64,000 bases of DNA from Pandoraea anapnoica (lineage in GTDB: Bacteria; Pseudomonadota; Gammaproteobacteria; Burkholderiales; Burkholderiaceae): NCBI RefSeq assembly GCF_902459765.1, contig NZ_CABPSP010000004.1, positions 186,001 to 250,000 of the forward strand, given 5' to 3'. Numbering within the stretch: the first letter of the stretch is position 1; each line of letters begins with the position of its first letter. The position numbers were made by a program, and so were the translations under genes. This document shows positions 29,752 through 38,252 of this stretch, one piece after another. The notes under the pieces were generated by a model. That model ran no database searches, was not told where the DNA came from, and was given only the letters and a program-made list of their open reading frames with translations.

Positions 29752-30570
29752 ATGTTACGAACCCTGGACGAACTGGAGGCCTGCACCATCCGCGCGACTG
29801 ATGGTGATGTCGGTCTGGTGAAGGATCTGTACTTCGACGACAAGGCGTGGGTCGTGCGGTACCTCGTAGTGGAAACCGGGATGTGGCTTGCGAATCGTCA
29901 GGTATTGATTTCGCCGATTTCCATTGGTCAGAGCGACTGGCTCGACGAGATCATTCCGGTCACGATCACAAAGGATCAGGTGAAGCACAGCCCGGACATC
30001 GACACGCACAAGCCGGTCTCGCGTCAGCATGAAGCCGACTATCTGGCGTATTACGGATACCCGGACTACTGGGGCGGCGTGGACGCCTGGGGAGAAGGCG
30101 CATTCCCGAGTGGGCTCGCCAGCGGCAGCCGGTCAGAGCAGGATGCCTTTCGCATCGCACGAGAAGCGACGCATTCCCATGACGAAATGGTGAATCGACC
30201 GCGACACGATCCGCATTTGCGAAGTGCGGATGCGGTGACCAACTATCACATCCATGCCAGCAACGGGGACATTGGACACGTCGAAGGCTTGCTCGTGGAT
30301 GTGCACACATGGGCGCTGCGCTACCTCGTCGTCAACACCAGTAATTGGTGGATGGGCCATCTGGTGGCCGTCCCGGTGACGGTGATCGAGCATATGAACT
30401 GGCTGGACGCGACGGTGTCGCTGGCACTGACGCGCGAAGCGGTGAAAGGCGCACCGCCCTACGATAGCAAGGCCAGGCTCGATCGGCGCCAAGAGATCAG
30501 CATCCATAACCACTTTGGCCGCGCGGGCTACTGGGACGAACCGGTGGCTCACAAACAAAACGATATTTAG
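29752..30570 (+). CDS. tandem PRC-barrel domain protein
   Basis: The 272-residue protein has two PRC-barrel domains, at about residues 1-90 (IRATDGDVGLVKDLYFDDKAWVVRYLVVETG) and 160-250 (SNGDIGHVEGLLVDVHTWALRYLVVNT). An acidic, Tyr-rich linker joins them. PRC-barrels mediate protein or RNA contacts in photosynthetic reaction centres and RimM; stand-alone bacterial copies are common in stress islands, function unknown. A GGGAG site precedes the ATG. The gene diverges from the HicB-like gene across the motif at 29612. Confidence 0.85.
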   Translation: MLRTLDELEACTIRATDGDVGLVKDLYFDDKAWVVRYLVVETGMWLANRQVLISPISIGQSDWLDEIIPVTITKDQVKHSPDIDTHKPVSRQHEADYLAYYGYPDYWGGVDAWGEGAFPSGLASGSRSEQDAFRIAREATHSHDEMVNRPRHDPHLRSADAVTNYHIHASNGDIGHVEGLLVDVHTWALRYLVVNTSNWWMGHLVAVPVTVIEHMNWLDATVSLALTREAVKGAPPYDSKARLDRRQEISIHNHFGRAGYWDEPVAHKQNDI

Positions 30571-30603
30571 GGCTGTGGCGTCAGCCCCGCGCATCCTGCT
30601 CCT

Positions 30604-30620
30604 CTCGGTACGCCAGCGGA
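30604..30620. promoter_or_regulatory. island motif, copy 2 (reverse orientation)
   Basis: The reverse strand reads TCCGCTGGCGTACCGAG, 14 of 17 bases shared with the copy at 46666. It lies 142 bp upstream of the slipin start. Confidence 0.4.
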
Positions 30621-30761
30621 CCGAAATTCGCTTTCCAGGCCGTTAGATTGAGCATCAAGAGCGACTATGAATCATGCGGAACCTGGGCCGCCTGTTCAGG
30701 TGGGTCCGGTTTGTCTTACGTGCAGACAGTGCACGTGTCTGAAGGTACAGGAGCCCTCACC

Positions 30762-31631
30762 ATGAACTCCATCACTTCATTTCTGGTACTGGTGCTTCTT
30801 CTCGTGGGCACGGTAGCCGGCGTCTACGTCAGTCCGTACCTTGCACCATGCTTTCTCGTCGCCGCCGTATTGCTGGGTTCGACGTTGAAGATGGCTAACG
30901 CATGGCAGAAGTTCGTGATCCTGCGCGCCGGTAAGCTGCAAAGTGTGAAAGGCCCGGGACTGTTCATGATTCTGCCGGTCATCGATAGCGTCACGGCCGT
31001 GATCGACGAACGCATTCAAACCACGGCATTCAATGCCGAGCAGGCGTTGACAAAAGACACGGTGCCGGTCAACGTCGACGCGATCATCTTTTGGCATGTC
31101 AACGATGCAGAGAAGGCTGCTTTGGCGATCACGGATTACCGGCAGGCGATCGACCGGGTGTCTCAGACATCCTTGCGCGAGATGATCGGCGCGTCGATGT
31201 TATCGACTCTGCTTTCCGATCGGAAAGCATCGGACGAACAACTGCGCGAAGAGATCGGCGCCAAGACCGCCGCGTGGGGGATTGCGGTGATGTCCGTGGA
31301 GGTTCGCGATGTCGCCATTCCAGTCGCCCTCCAGGACGCCATGTCGAGACAGGCTCAGGCCGAGCGCGAAAAGCAGGCTCGCATGATTCTCGGCTCAGCG
31401 GAGGCTATCGTTGCGGCGAAATTTGTAGAGGCTGCGGCAATTTACGAAGGCCATCCGCAGGCATTGCAACTACGCGCCATGAATATCATCTACGAGACGA
31501 CCAAAGAGCGAGGCGCCACGATTCTGATGCCGTCCTCGATGGTCGACAGCATGAATCCGGTAGCAATATCGTTTGCAGTGGCCGGCGCCGACCCGGTCAA
31601 TTCGACTCCGGGCCTGAAGACAGCTGCGTAG
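30762..31631 (+). CDS. slipin / SPFH-domain membrane protein
   Basis: The 289-residue protein has N-terminal hydrophobic segments (residues 5-45), then an SPFH (band 7) domain (QKFVILRAGKLQSVKGPGLFMILPVIDSV, TTAFNAEQALTKDTVPVNVDAIIFWHV) and a coiled-coil region rich in Ala, Glu and Gln (QAQAEREKQARMILGSAEAIVAAKF). It resembles stomatin/slipin proteins that scaffold membrane microdomains. The ATG at 30762 has an AGGAG site; the upstream open frame is leader. Slipins usually pair with an NfeD protease partner, but none is adjacent. Confidence 0.85.
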   Translation: MNSITSFLVLVLLLVGTVAGVYVSPYLAPCFLVAAVLLGSTLKMANAWQKFVILRAGKLQSVKGPGLFMILPVIDSVTAVIDERIQTTAFNAEQALTKDTVPVNVDAIIFWHVNDAEKAALAITDYRQAIDRVSQTSLREMIGASMLSTLLSDRKASDEQLREEIGAKTAAWGIAVMSVEVRDVAIPVALQDAMSRQAQAEREKQARMILGSAEAIVAAKFVEAAAIYEGHPQALQLRAMNIIYETTKERGATILMPSSMVDSMNPVAISFAVAGADPVNSTPGLKTAA

Positions 31632-31669
31632 TCATCGAATCACCGCATATGGCGGGACCCATCGGCGAT

Positions 31670-32989
31670 CTATTCGCCCAGAAGTTCCGCCAGGGGCTGA
31701 AAATTCTCCACGTGCTGCGACACGACCTTCGCGATGACGATGATCGGGATGCTTAGCAACATGCCAGCGATTCCCCACAGCCACCCCCAGAACAGCAGCG
31801 AGACGAAGATGGCGGCCGGATTCATTTTGGCGATCTTCCCGGTAATCCAAGTGGACACAAAAGTTCCGACGAGCGCTGCAATCGCGAGAGACGTCCCTGA
31901 AACCAGCAGAGCCATCGAGAACGATTGGAATTGCATATAGGCGGCCATACCGGTCGCCGCAGCGCTCACCCCCGGCCCGAGATAGGGCACCACATGCAAC
32001 AATCCCACCGCCAGTGCCCAGGCTCCCGCGTTATCCAGTCCAATCGCGCGAAACGCCACCCAGGTGAGGCCGCCGACCAGCATATTGGTCACGAGCAACA
32101 TCAGCATATATTTCTGTATGGAGTCGTTGATGTCGTCGAGAATGCGCACGGTGATTTTCTTCGACGATAGCGACGGCCCCGCCAACCGCACGAGCTTTCG
32201 CTTGAACGTGCCTCCGCTGACCAATAGAAAGAACGCCAGCAGGATCACGGTCATGGCTTGGGCAATGAGTCCCAAAGCCCCCATCGAGCCGACCCACAGA
32301 AAGGCGCTCAGCTTGAAGGCGGGTTGATCCAGCACCACATGCGTGACCGGTTGCCTCTGCGGCGAGGACAGGTCGGTGGCCTGATTGGCCGCTTTCTCTA
32401 TCGCGCCTGCGGCCGCCTTCATCTTCTGAAGATTGCCGAACGTGCCGCTGCGAAGGTTATCCAATACGCTCGAGAATGTCCGTGTTGCCTCAGGCAATTG
32501 CCCAACCACTCGATCGATCTGATCACGCAAGGGATAGCTGCCGGACACGAACACGCCGACGACGGCCAGCATGACGATGACAGCGCCAGCGGAACGTCCG
32601 ACCCTGAGTTTCTCCAAGCCGACGACCAGAGGGTTGAGGGTGTAAGCGAGAAGGACACCGAGCAGCACCGGGACGACAAATCGTTGCGCCCACTCCAGCG
32701 CGAACAGGATGGCGAGCGTCGCCAGAATGCCCAATGCCAGGCCCCGTGCATCCACCGGCATGCGCGGTGCAGGCTCGATCGGGGACGCGGCAGTATCAGA
32801 GGCTTCCAAGCCGTTCGGGGGTATGGTCGGGATGACGTCCGGTCGTTGCGCGAATGCGTCGCGATGTCTGTCTTTCGGTCCGAAAAGACGGGCTGCGCCC
32901 CGGTTGATCCAGGTGAATGACCACACGGTGGGCCTCCTGATTCGTAGGGAAATGTGAGCGAGTTCGTTGGCTCGATCCATGAAGGGCAT
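31670..32989 (-). CDS. AI-2E family transporter (YdiK/PerM-like permease)
   Basis: This 439-residue polytopic protein has about eight membrane segments and the AI-2E family core (FVVPVLLGVLLAYTLNPLV near 110-130; the C-terminal PYLGPGVSAAATGMAAY and WGIAGMLLSIPIIVIAKVV). Despite the family name, most members have no proven link to autoinducer-2; Na+/H+ or small-molecule export has been suggested. The first 80 residues are a polar extension. The start at 32989 has an AGG site. A possible tiny membrane peptide gene lies just upstream. Confidence 0.82.
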   Translation of the reverse strand: MPFMDRANELAHISLRIRRPTVWSFTWINRGAARLFGPKDRHRDAFAQRPDVIPTIPPNGLEASDTAASPIEPAPRMPVDARGLALGILATLAILFALEWAQRFVVPVLLGVLLAYTLNPLVVGLEKLRVGRSAGAVIVMLAVVGVFVSGSYPLRDQIDRVVGQLPEATRTFSSVLDNLRSGTFGNLQKMKAAAGAIEKAANQATDLSSPQRQPVTHVVLDQPAFKLSAFLWVGSMGALGLIAQAMTVILLAFFLLVSGGTFKRKLVRLAGPSLSSKKITVRILDDINDSIQKYMLMLLVTNMLVGGLTWVAFRAIGLDNAGAWALAVGLLHVVPYLGPGVSAAATGMAAYMQFQSFSMALLVSGTSLAIAALVGTFVSTWITGKIAKMNPAAIFVSLLFWGWLWGIAGMLLSIPIIVIAKVVSQHVENFQPLAELLGE

Positions 32990-33024
32990 GCGACCTGACG
33001 CTCATTTGCAGACGGCGTTTACCG

Positions 33025-33081
33025 TCATGAGCAGAGCAAAATGAAGCCTATCGTGACAAGCAGAAGCACCGTATAGCTCAT
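33025..33081 (-). CDS. possible 18-residue membrane peptide
   Basis: The frame MSYTVLLLVTIGFILLCS is a single hydrophobic helix with an AGGT-type site 7 bases upstream, ending 35 bp before the AI-2E gene on the same strand. Length and site are plausible for a small membrane protein, but nothing else supports translation. Confidence 0.3.
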   Translation of the reverse strand: MSYTVLLLVTIGFILLCS

Positions 33082-33147
33082 CACAATCACCTCGCTTCAC
33101 CGGCGATGCACACCGATCTCTTCATGCGATTGTCGAAGCCGTGCGAA

Positions 33148-33609
33148 CTATCGCGAGCCGATCGTCAGCCCCGAGCTATCGACACGTTTGACTCCCTTGA
33201 CACGCTCCGCAATGCGTTTCGCATCGTTGACGGCGTCTTGACTGGCAAGCTTCCCGGTCAAAACAACGATGCCGTGAGTGGTCTTCACACTGACGTTCGT
33301 GCCATCGCTGATGCTCTTCGCGAGGAGCTCGGATTTCACTTTGGTCGTCACCCAGGTGTCTGACATTACACGCTCCGAATGATGCATGTCGCTCTTGGCG
33401 TCCGAGGCCATGCTGCTCTCGGCAGCCTTTACGGGCACGAGCGCCAGGCCAAGTACGATCGCCAGGCCACCAGTGAGCGCACCGTGCCAGGCGGGGCGAT
33501 AGACGCGAATCATGGGCAATAGAGGGTTCCTTGGTTTGGAGGCGGCCGGTTGCGCATCGGTGTCGAAACCATCGGCAGCAGCAGGAACCACGGGAATTTT
33601 GGCAGTCAT
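33148..33609 (-). CDS. BON-domain periplasmic protein
   Basis: The 153-residue protein has a membrane/signal segment near 40-62 (ALTGGLAIVLGLALVPVKA) after an unusually long polar N-terminus, and one BON domain at about 83-150 (VTTKVKSELLAKSISDGTNVSVKTTHGIVVLTGKL, then AERVKGVKRVDSSGLTI). BON domains bind phospholipid or peptidoglycan surfaces, as in OsmY. It diverges from the SYLF lipoprotein across an island motif (33755). Confidence 0.82.
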   Translation of the reverse strand: MTAKIPVVPAAADGFDTDAQPAASKPRNPLLPMIRVYRPAWHGALTGGLAIVLGLALVPVKAAESSMASDAKSDMHHSERVMSDTWVTTKVKSELLAKSISDGTNVSVKTTHGIVVLTGKLASQDAVNDAKRIAERVKGVKRVDSSGLTIGSR

Positions 33610-33754
33610 GGCGATCTCCGTTTGACCACGGTGGCCTGAACAGGACGTCGGTATGACGTACGCGAGGCGAACCGCACACGGCCATTCACATCGAGGCCGC
33701 GCTCAACCGGACGGCTGAGAAAGTCAGCATGCGCGTCCGCCTGCGACATGTCAG

Positions 33755-33771
33755 TCCGCTACCGAACCGAT
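33755..33771. promoter_or_regulatory. island motif, copy 3
   Basis: Reads TCCGCTACCGAACCGAT, preceded by G (GTCCG-CTAC-CGAAC). It lies between the divergent BON and SYLF genes, about 130-150 bp from each start. Confidence 0.6.
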
Positions 33772-33901
33772 GGGTGTACCGGGTGCGCGGTCTGTCGACG
33801 ATTGGGCATCGAAGAACTTTTCGGGCGCGTACGTTGACGTACCGTATCCGAGGGCTGGCGGGCATAGCGTAAGCCTGTCACTCACGACTTTGGAGACGGT
33901 C

Positions 33902-34489
33902 ATGCAAAGACGAAAATTCATGTGGGGAACCTCAGGCTCGATGGTCGTGCTCGGACTGGCGCTCTCGGGATGCACGACCACCAGTCCAACGGACGCCAGC
34001 GGGCAACAGATGGACAAGCGCCATACGATCGACGCAGGCGTGGACTCGACCTTGACGCGCCTGTACGCCGCGGCCCACGGATCTCGCGAGTTGGTGCGCA
34101 AGGCGCACGGCGTATTGATCTTCCCTTCGGTCATGGATGCAGGGTTCGTGGTGGGCGGGCAGTACGGCGAAGGATCGCTGCGCGTTGCAGACCACACGGT
34201 GGGCTATTACAGCACCGTTACGGGATCGATTGGCTGGCAGATTGGCGCACAATCCCGAGCCATCGTGCTGCTCTTCATGACGCAGGAATCGCTGAACCGC
34301 TTCCGCAATGCCGACGGCTGGTCTGCTGGCGGAGACGCGTCAGTGGCAGTGCTGAAGATCGGTGCCAACGGCAATGTCGATACCACCACGGCCAGCAGTC
34401 AGGTAAACGCGTTCGTCCTGACCAACAGCGGCCTAATGGCAGGAGTGTCGCTCGAGGGAACGAAGGTCACGCGAATCAAATCGTTGTAA
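33902..34489 (+). CDS. SYLF-domain lipoprotein (lipid-binding, Ysc84-like)
   Basis: The 195-residue protein starts at the ATG at 33902 (GGAG site) and has a lipobox LALSGC after a hydrophobic segment. The SYLF/DUF500 domain is visible as AAHGSRELVRKAHGVLIFPSVMDAGFVVGGQYGEG and later KIGANGNVDTTTASSQVNAFVLTNSGLMAGVSLEG. SYLF domains bind phosphoinositides or other lipids; bacterial lipoproteins of this type are stress-associated. A perfect hairpin follows the gene. Confidence 0.85.
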   Translation: MQRRKFMWGTSGSMVVLGLALSGCTTTSPTDASGQQMDKRHTIDAGVDSTLTRLYAAAHGSRELVRKAHGVLIFPSVMDAGFVVGGQYGEGSLRVADHTVGYYSTVTGSIGWQIGAQSRAIVLLFMTQESLNRFRNADGWSAGGDASVAVLKIGANGNVDTTTASSQVNAFVLTNSGLMAGVSLEGTKVTRIKSL

Positions 34490-34504
34490 TGCCGCAGAAT
34501 GAAT

Positions 34505-34526
34505 CGGGCCCCCGAATGGGGGCCCG
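34505..34526. terminator. bidirectional hairpin between convergent genes
   Basis: The 9-bp perfect stem CGGGCCCCC / GGGGGCCCG with a GAAT loop lies between the SYLF gene (plus) and the small lipoprotein (minus). There is no T tract, so termination may need Rho or be partial. Confidence 0.55.
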
Positions 34527-34531
34527 GTCCG

Positions 34532-34636
34532 TTAAGTGTCTGTGTTGCCCGTTGGCCCCTGCGGTCCGGCAGGTCCGGTACATGCGCCGAGGGCGAGTGT
34601 CGCCAGGACGGCGGCAATCAGCTTTGCATATCTCAT
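34532..34636 (-). CDS. 34-residue lipoprotein with collagen-like tail
   Basis: The reading frame encodes a signal (MRYAKLIAAVLATLALGAC) with lipobox LGAC, then a short mature peptide TGPAGPQGPTGNTDT with Gly-Pro-rich triplets. A GAGGG site precedes the ATG. Such tiny lipoproteins are common, but the collagen-like G-x-y pattern is notable. The function is unknown. Confidence 0.65.
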   Translation of the reverse strand: MRYAKLIAAVLATLALGACTGPAGPQGPTGNTDT

Positions 34637-34704
34637 GATTAAGCCCTCAATTTGACGTTGGATGCCTGTCCATTCGGATAGGCATCGACGATGACACTGT
34701 GCGG

Positions 34705-35133
34705 TTACCTTGAGGCATCTGGACGGTAGTAGTCGTCAATCTCATCGACCCACGCCTGATCTGCCATATCTGGCCAATGGTCCGGGTCGAATCCCGGTGC
34801 TGCTTCCAGGCGGTGTTTGTCGACATCCAGAACAAAACACTTGTTCTCCGTATCGAGTTTCAATGCTTGCCAAGGCACCGCGAACAGTTTTTTTCCCATG
34901 CCCAGAAAGCCACCAAACGACAGCACCGCGTAACTGATTCTGCCGGCCCGAACGTCCAGCATGATTTCCTTGATATCGCCCAGGGCTTCACCGTGCTCAT
35001 TGCACACACTGTTGCCGACGAGCGTGTCTGCCCCCATCAGATTGGGGCCGGGCCCCAGCGCGGTACCCGGGCCGGGACGCACCGTCTCTCTCGCCTTGTA
35101 CATTCCGTACGTATCACGATCTTCGTAGTTCAT
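34705..35133 (-). CDS. PRC-barrel domain protein
   Basis: The 142-residue protein has one PRC-barrel at about residues 33-110 (VGNSVCNEHGEALGDIKEIMLDVRAGRISYAVLSFGGFLGMGKKLFAVPW) and an acidic Trp/Tyr-rich tail. The FLGMGKKLFAVPWQAL segment is typical of stress-island PRC proteins. It follows the small zinc-ribbon gene by 44 bp on the same strand. Confidence 0.85.
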   Translation of the reverse strand: MNYEDRDTYGMYKARETVRPGPGTALGPGPNLMGADTLVGNSVCNEHGEALGDIKEIMLDVRAGRISYAVLSFGGFLGMGKKLFAVPWQALKLDTENKCFVLDVDKHRLEAAPGFDPDHWPDMADQAWVDEIDDYYRPDASR

Positions 35134-35177
35134 AGTCCACTCTCCATTCAGAACACCAAACCTCTAGGCGTGGCGAT

Positions 35178-35348
35178 TTACTCGTCGGAAAGCTGCACCA
35201 GCGCGGCCGCTTCGCCCGGTGTCGCCACATTGACAAGCTTGTTTCTCGCACCGCAGCCGGGGCAATCGAAGTAGAAGCCGAGGTCGTTGACTTCCGGCGT
35301 CATTTCCGGGAAGTCGCTCAACTCGCCGCAGGTTCTGCATGTGAACAT
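35178..35348 (-). CDS. 56-residue zinc-ribbon protein
   Basis: The frame MFTCRTCGELSDFPEMT, later YFDCPGCGARNKL, has two CxxC pairs typical of a zinc ribbon. The ATG at 35348 has a GGGAG site 6 bases upstream; the ATG at 35354 is too close to that site. It is probably co-transcribed with the PRC-barrel gene. No close family is recognised. Confidence 0.65.
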   Translation of the reverse strand: MFTCRTCGELSDFPEMTPEVNDLGFYFDCPGCGARNKLVNVATPGEAAALVQLSDE

Positions 35349-35493
35349 CCGCATCTCCCTGTCGTCTTGACGACGGTGCTTTAACCGCCGCGCGGGGGAC
35401 GAACGCGCCCACCAATCAAGGGCCAAGACTGCCGCTCGTACTGGTATCGACGGCGTGATACGGAGACTAAGGGGAGGACGTCCGTAGCGTCTG

Positions 35494-35510
35494 TCCGATA
35501 GCGAACAGTC
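35494..35510. promoter_or_regulatory. island motif, copy 4
   Basis: Reads TCCGATAGCGAACAGTC, preceded by G (GTCCG-ATAG-CGAAC). It lies between the zinc-ribbon gene (minus) and the Spy-like gene (plus). Confidence 0.6.
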
Positions 35511-35659
35511 GTTGATTCGAGGAAAACGAGGAGGAGGGTCCGCCAGCGAACAGACACAATCCCGGCATGAAGAGATAACGGATGTGGCCATCGTCCGCGA
35601 TTGCTACCTATCACGGGCTGACCGCGCAAATTGTCGCTGACCCACTTTTGAGAACCGCC

Positions 35660-36160
35660 ATGAAAATCCCCCGCATTCCGGCACGACTCCACGTCGTGCG
35701 CGTACTTGAAGTCCTGTTCGTTGCCGGCTTCGCCGTCGTCTGCACACCGGCAGGCGCAGCTCCCGTCACGGACGGCCCCACGGCTGCCCATGCCATGAAG
35801 ACGGCCGCGCGTACGCCCGTCGAAACCCGCATCAGCAATCTGCACACGCGATTGCAAATCACCTCGGCGCAAGAGTCCCTTTGGCAACCCGTTGCGCAGG
35901 TCATGCGCGAGAACGCCGACACGATGCAGTCGCTGCTCAAAGCCCGCTCCGAAGGCGCGAGCCATATGAGCGCCACTGACGACATGAGGTCATACGGTCA
36001 GATCGCTGAGGCGCATGCCGAAGGCATCAGGAAACTGACACCCGCCTTCGCGGCGCTCTACGACAGCATGTCCGACGTGCAGAAACACAACGCCGATCTG
36101 ATCTTCCGTGACGAAGGTCATCACATGGGCCGAATGGGCCGAATGGGTCATAAGGGCTGA
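35660..36160 (+). CDS. Spy/CpxP-like periplasmic protein
   Basis: The 166-residue protein has a signal segment (VLEVLFVAGFAVVCTPAGAA) and a helical body with the LTxxQ-like motif (LQITSAQESLWQPVAQVMRENADTM). Spy/CpxP-type proteins are periplasmic chaperones induced by envelope stress. The tail is His/Met/Gly-rich (GHHMGRMGRMGHKG), suggesting metal binding. I chose the ATG at 35660. The gene following by 17 bp may be co-transcribed. Confidence 0.75.
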   Translation: MKIPRIPARLHVVRVLEVLFVAGFAVVCTPAGAAPVTDGPTAAHAMKTAARTPVETRISNLHTRLQITSAQESLWQPVAQVMRENADTMQSLLKARSEGASHMSATDDMRSYGQIAEAHAEGIRKLTPAFAALYDSMSDVQKHNADLIFRDEGHHMGRMGRMGHKG

Positions 36161-36177
36161 GAACGCAGGAGCCAAAG

Positions 36178-36498
36178 ATGAAATTCTCACTCACACGAAA
36201 GCAAGGTGTGTCACCCATCGGGGCGATCGGTCTTGCGTTGATGATGCTGGGCGTGTGTGCGCCGTCCGTGTCTCATGCCCAGTCGGGAAATCGCGATCAC
36301 GATCACGATACGCAACAGGAGGTCCGGCATGCGCCTCAACGGGCACCTCACGACTATCGCCACGACTATCATCATGACGAACGTCACTACAGCAGTGGGT
36401 ATCGCGACGGCGGATACGCGTACGGCCCACCACCCGTGATATACGCGCCTGAGGCGTCGCCCGGTATCAGCCTTTTTCTGCCGCTGGAGTTTCGATAG
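36178..36498 (+). CDS. His/Tyr-rich periplasmic protein
   Basis: The 106-residue protein has a signal peptide (LALMMLGVCAPSVSHA) and a mature part very rich in His, Asp, Arg and Tyr (RDHDHDTQQEVRHAPQ, DYRHDYHHDERHY). This looks like a metal-binding or charge-rich envelope protein, and no family is recognised. It follows the Spy-like gene with its own ribosome-binding site (GGAG). Confidence 0.6.
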   Translation: MKFSLTRKQGVSPIGAIGLALMMLGVCAPSVSHAQSGNRDHDHDTQQEVRHAPQRAPHDYRHDYHHDERHYSSGYRDGGYAYGPPPVIYAPEASPGISLFLPLEFR

Positions 36499-36535
36499 TG
36501 CGCGAGTGAAGTGACCAGCCGAAGCTGACTGTCGT

Positions 36536-36558
36536 GCGGGCTTGCCGGTGTGGCCCGC
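36536..36558. terminator. hairpin at the pgm 3' end
   Basis: The stem GCGGGC / GCCCGC with an 11-base loop lies between the convergent His-rich protein gene and pgm and overlaps the end of pgm. There is no T tract, so this is a weak call. Confidence 0.3.
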
Positions 36559-38252
36559 TAGGACGGTGGCGGTGTTGTATCGCCCAGCGCGTCATCGACG
36601 ATGGCTTGCGCCTCGCTCAGCAGTTGCTGCAGGTGGCGCTCGCCCTGGAAGCTTTCGCCGTAGATCTTATAGATCGCTTCCGTGCCGGACGGTCGTGCAG
36701 CAAACCAGCCATGATCGGCAACCACTTTCAAACCGCCGATTGGCGCATCGTTGCCAGGTGCCTGAGTCAGAATTGCATTGATCGGCTCTCCGGCGAGCCG
36801 CTTCGATCGTACTTTGTCAGCACAGAGGGCCGCGAGTGCAGCCTTCTGGTCAGGTGTCGCACTCGCTTCGTGGCGGGCTTGCACGGGAGAGCCCAATGCG
36901 TACGTCAGTGTCTGGTATCGCGCGCCGGGGTCCTGCCCGGTGCGTGCCAACATCTCCCCCGCCAGCAATGCAGGTATCAGACCGTCCTTGTCGGTTGTCC
37001 AGGTGGTGCCGTCGCGCCGCAAGAAGCCCGTGCCTGCGCTTTCCTCTCCGGCGACTGCCAATGAACCATCGAGCAGCCCGGCAGCAAACCATTTGAACCC
37101 GACAGGAACCTCGTACAGACGGCGCCCGAGCTTCGATGCCAGACGATCGATCAACTGGCTACCGACAACGGTCTTGCCAATCGCGGCGTCGAGTGGCCAA
37201 TCGGGACGGTGCTCGAACAAGTACTCGACCGTCGCGGCGAAATAATGATTGGGGGCGAGCAAGCCCGCGCGAGGCGTCACGATGCCGTGCCGGTCGTGAT
37301 CGGTGTCGCAGGCGAAGGCGACGTCGAATGCATCCTTCTGCGCGATCAGGCCCTGCATGGCATAGGCCGATGACGGGTCCATGCGGATTCGGCCGTCCCA
37401 ATCTGCGGTCATGAAACCGAACGTCGGGTCCACGGTTGTGCGGGTGACCGTCAGGTTGAGTCCGTACCGATCGGCAATCTCAGGCCAATAGTGAACACCG
37501 GCTCCTCCTAGCGGGTCGACGCCCATATGAATGCCCGAAGCGCGCAACACGTCCATGTCGATAACGTTCGGCAGGTCGTCGACATAGGTTCTCAGGAAGT
37601 CATGGGGATGCGTTGTGGAGGCTCGCATGGCCTGCTCGAGGCTGATCACGGGCATCGTCGGCTGTCCCTCGCGCAATAGCGCGTTCGCTTGGGTCTCGAT
37701 CCAGGTGGTCACCGCAGACTCTGCTGGCCCGCCGTGCGGCGGGTTGTACTTGATGCCACCGTTATCGGGAGGATTGTGCGAGGGCGTGATAATTACACCG
37801 TCGGCGAATCTTTCCGTGCGACGGCGGTTGTAAGTGACGATGGCATGCGACACCGCGGGCGTCGGCGTGTACTCGCCGCCCGCTGAAATCATCACATCGA
37901 GGCCGTTGCCTGCGAACACGCTCATGACGGTCGCGAAGGCCGGCTCGGACAAGGCATGCGTGTCGATGCCGACGAATATCGGCCCATGGATGCCATGCCG
38001 TTGGCGGTAGCGGCAGATGGCCTGACTGATCGCCAGGATGTGCGCTTCGTTAAACGTTGTCAGGAACGACGAACCGCGGTGGCCGGAGGTGCCGAACGCT
38101 ACGCGTTGTGCCGGGATGTCAGGGTCAGGGGTGTTGCAGTAGTAGGCCGTCACCAGCCGGGAGACATTCACCAGCTTGTCAGGCGAGAGCTGTTGTCCGG
38201 CGTATGGGCTAACCGAAGCGAGCCCCGAGGCGAGCGTTCGGGACTCGTTCAT
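36558..38252 (-). CDS. pgm: phosphoglucomutase (alpha-D-glucose-specific)
   Basis: The 564-residue phosphohexomutase interconverts glucose-1-phosphate and glucose-6-phosphate. The active-site elements are visible: GTSGHRGS near the N-terminus, the phosphoserine loop ITPSHNPPDNGG, the metal loop ACDTDHDRHG and the phosphate-binding PSGTEAIYKIYGES at the C-terminus. It overlaps the upstream tkt stop by four bases (ATGA), so the two are translationally coupled. Glucose-1-phosphate is the precursor of UDP-glucose, used by the glucan synthase in this window. Confidence 0.93.
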   Translation of the reverse strand: MNESRTLASGLASVSPYAGQQLSPDKLVNVSRLVTAYYCNTPDPDIPAQRVAFGTSGHRGSSFLTTFNEAHILAISQAICRYRQRHGIHGPIFVGIDTHALSEPAFATVMSVFAGNGLDVMISAGGEYTPTPAVSHAIVTYNRRRTERFADGVIITPSHNPPDNGGIKYNPPHGGPAESAVTTWIETQANALLREGQPTMPVISLEQAMRASTTHPHDFLRTYVDDLPNVIDMDVLRASGIHMGVDPLGGAGVHYWPEIADRYGLNLTVTRTTVDPTFGFMTADWDGRIRMDPSSAYAMQGLIAQKDAFDVAFACDTDHDRHGIVTPRAGLLAPNHYFAATVEYLFEHRPDWPLDAAIGKTVVGSQLIDRLASKLGRRLYEVPVGFKWFAAGLLDGSLAVAGEESAGTGFLRRDGTTWTTDKDGLIPALLAGEMLARTGQDPGARYQTLTYALGSPVQARHEASATPDQKAALAALCADKVRSKRLAGEPINAILTQAPGNDAPIGGLKVVADHGWFAARPSGTEAIYKIYGESFQGERHLQQLLSEAQAIVDDALGDTTPPPS

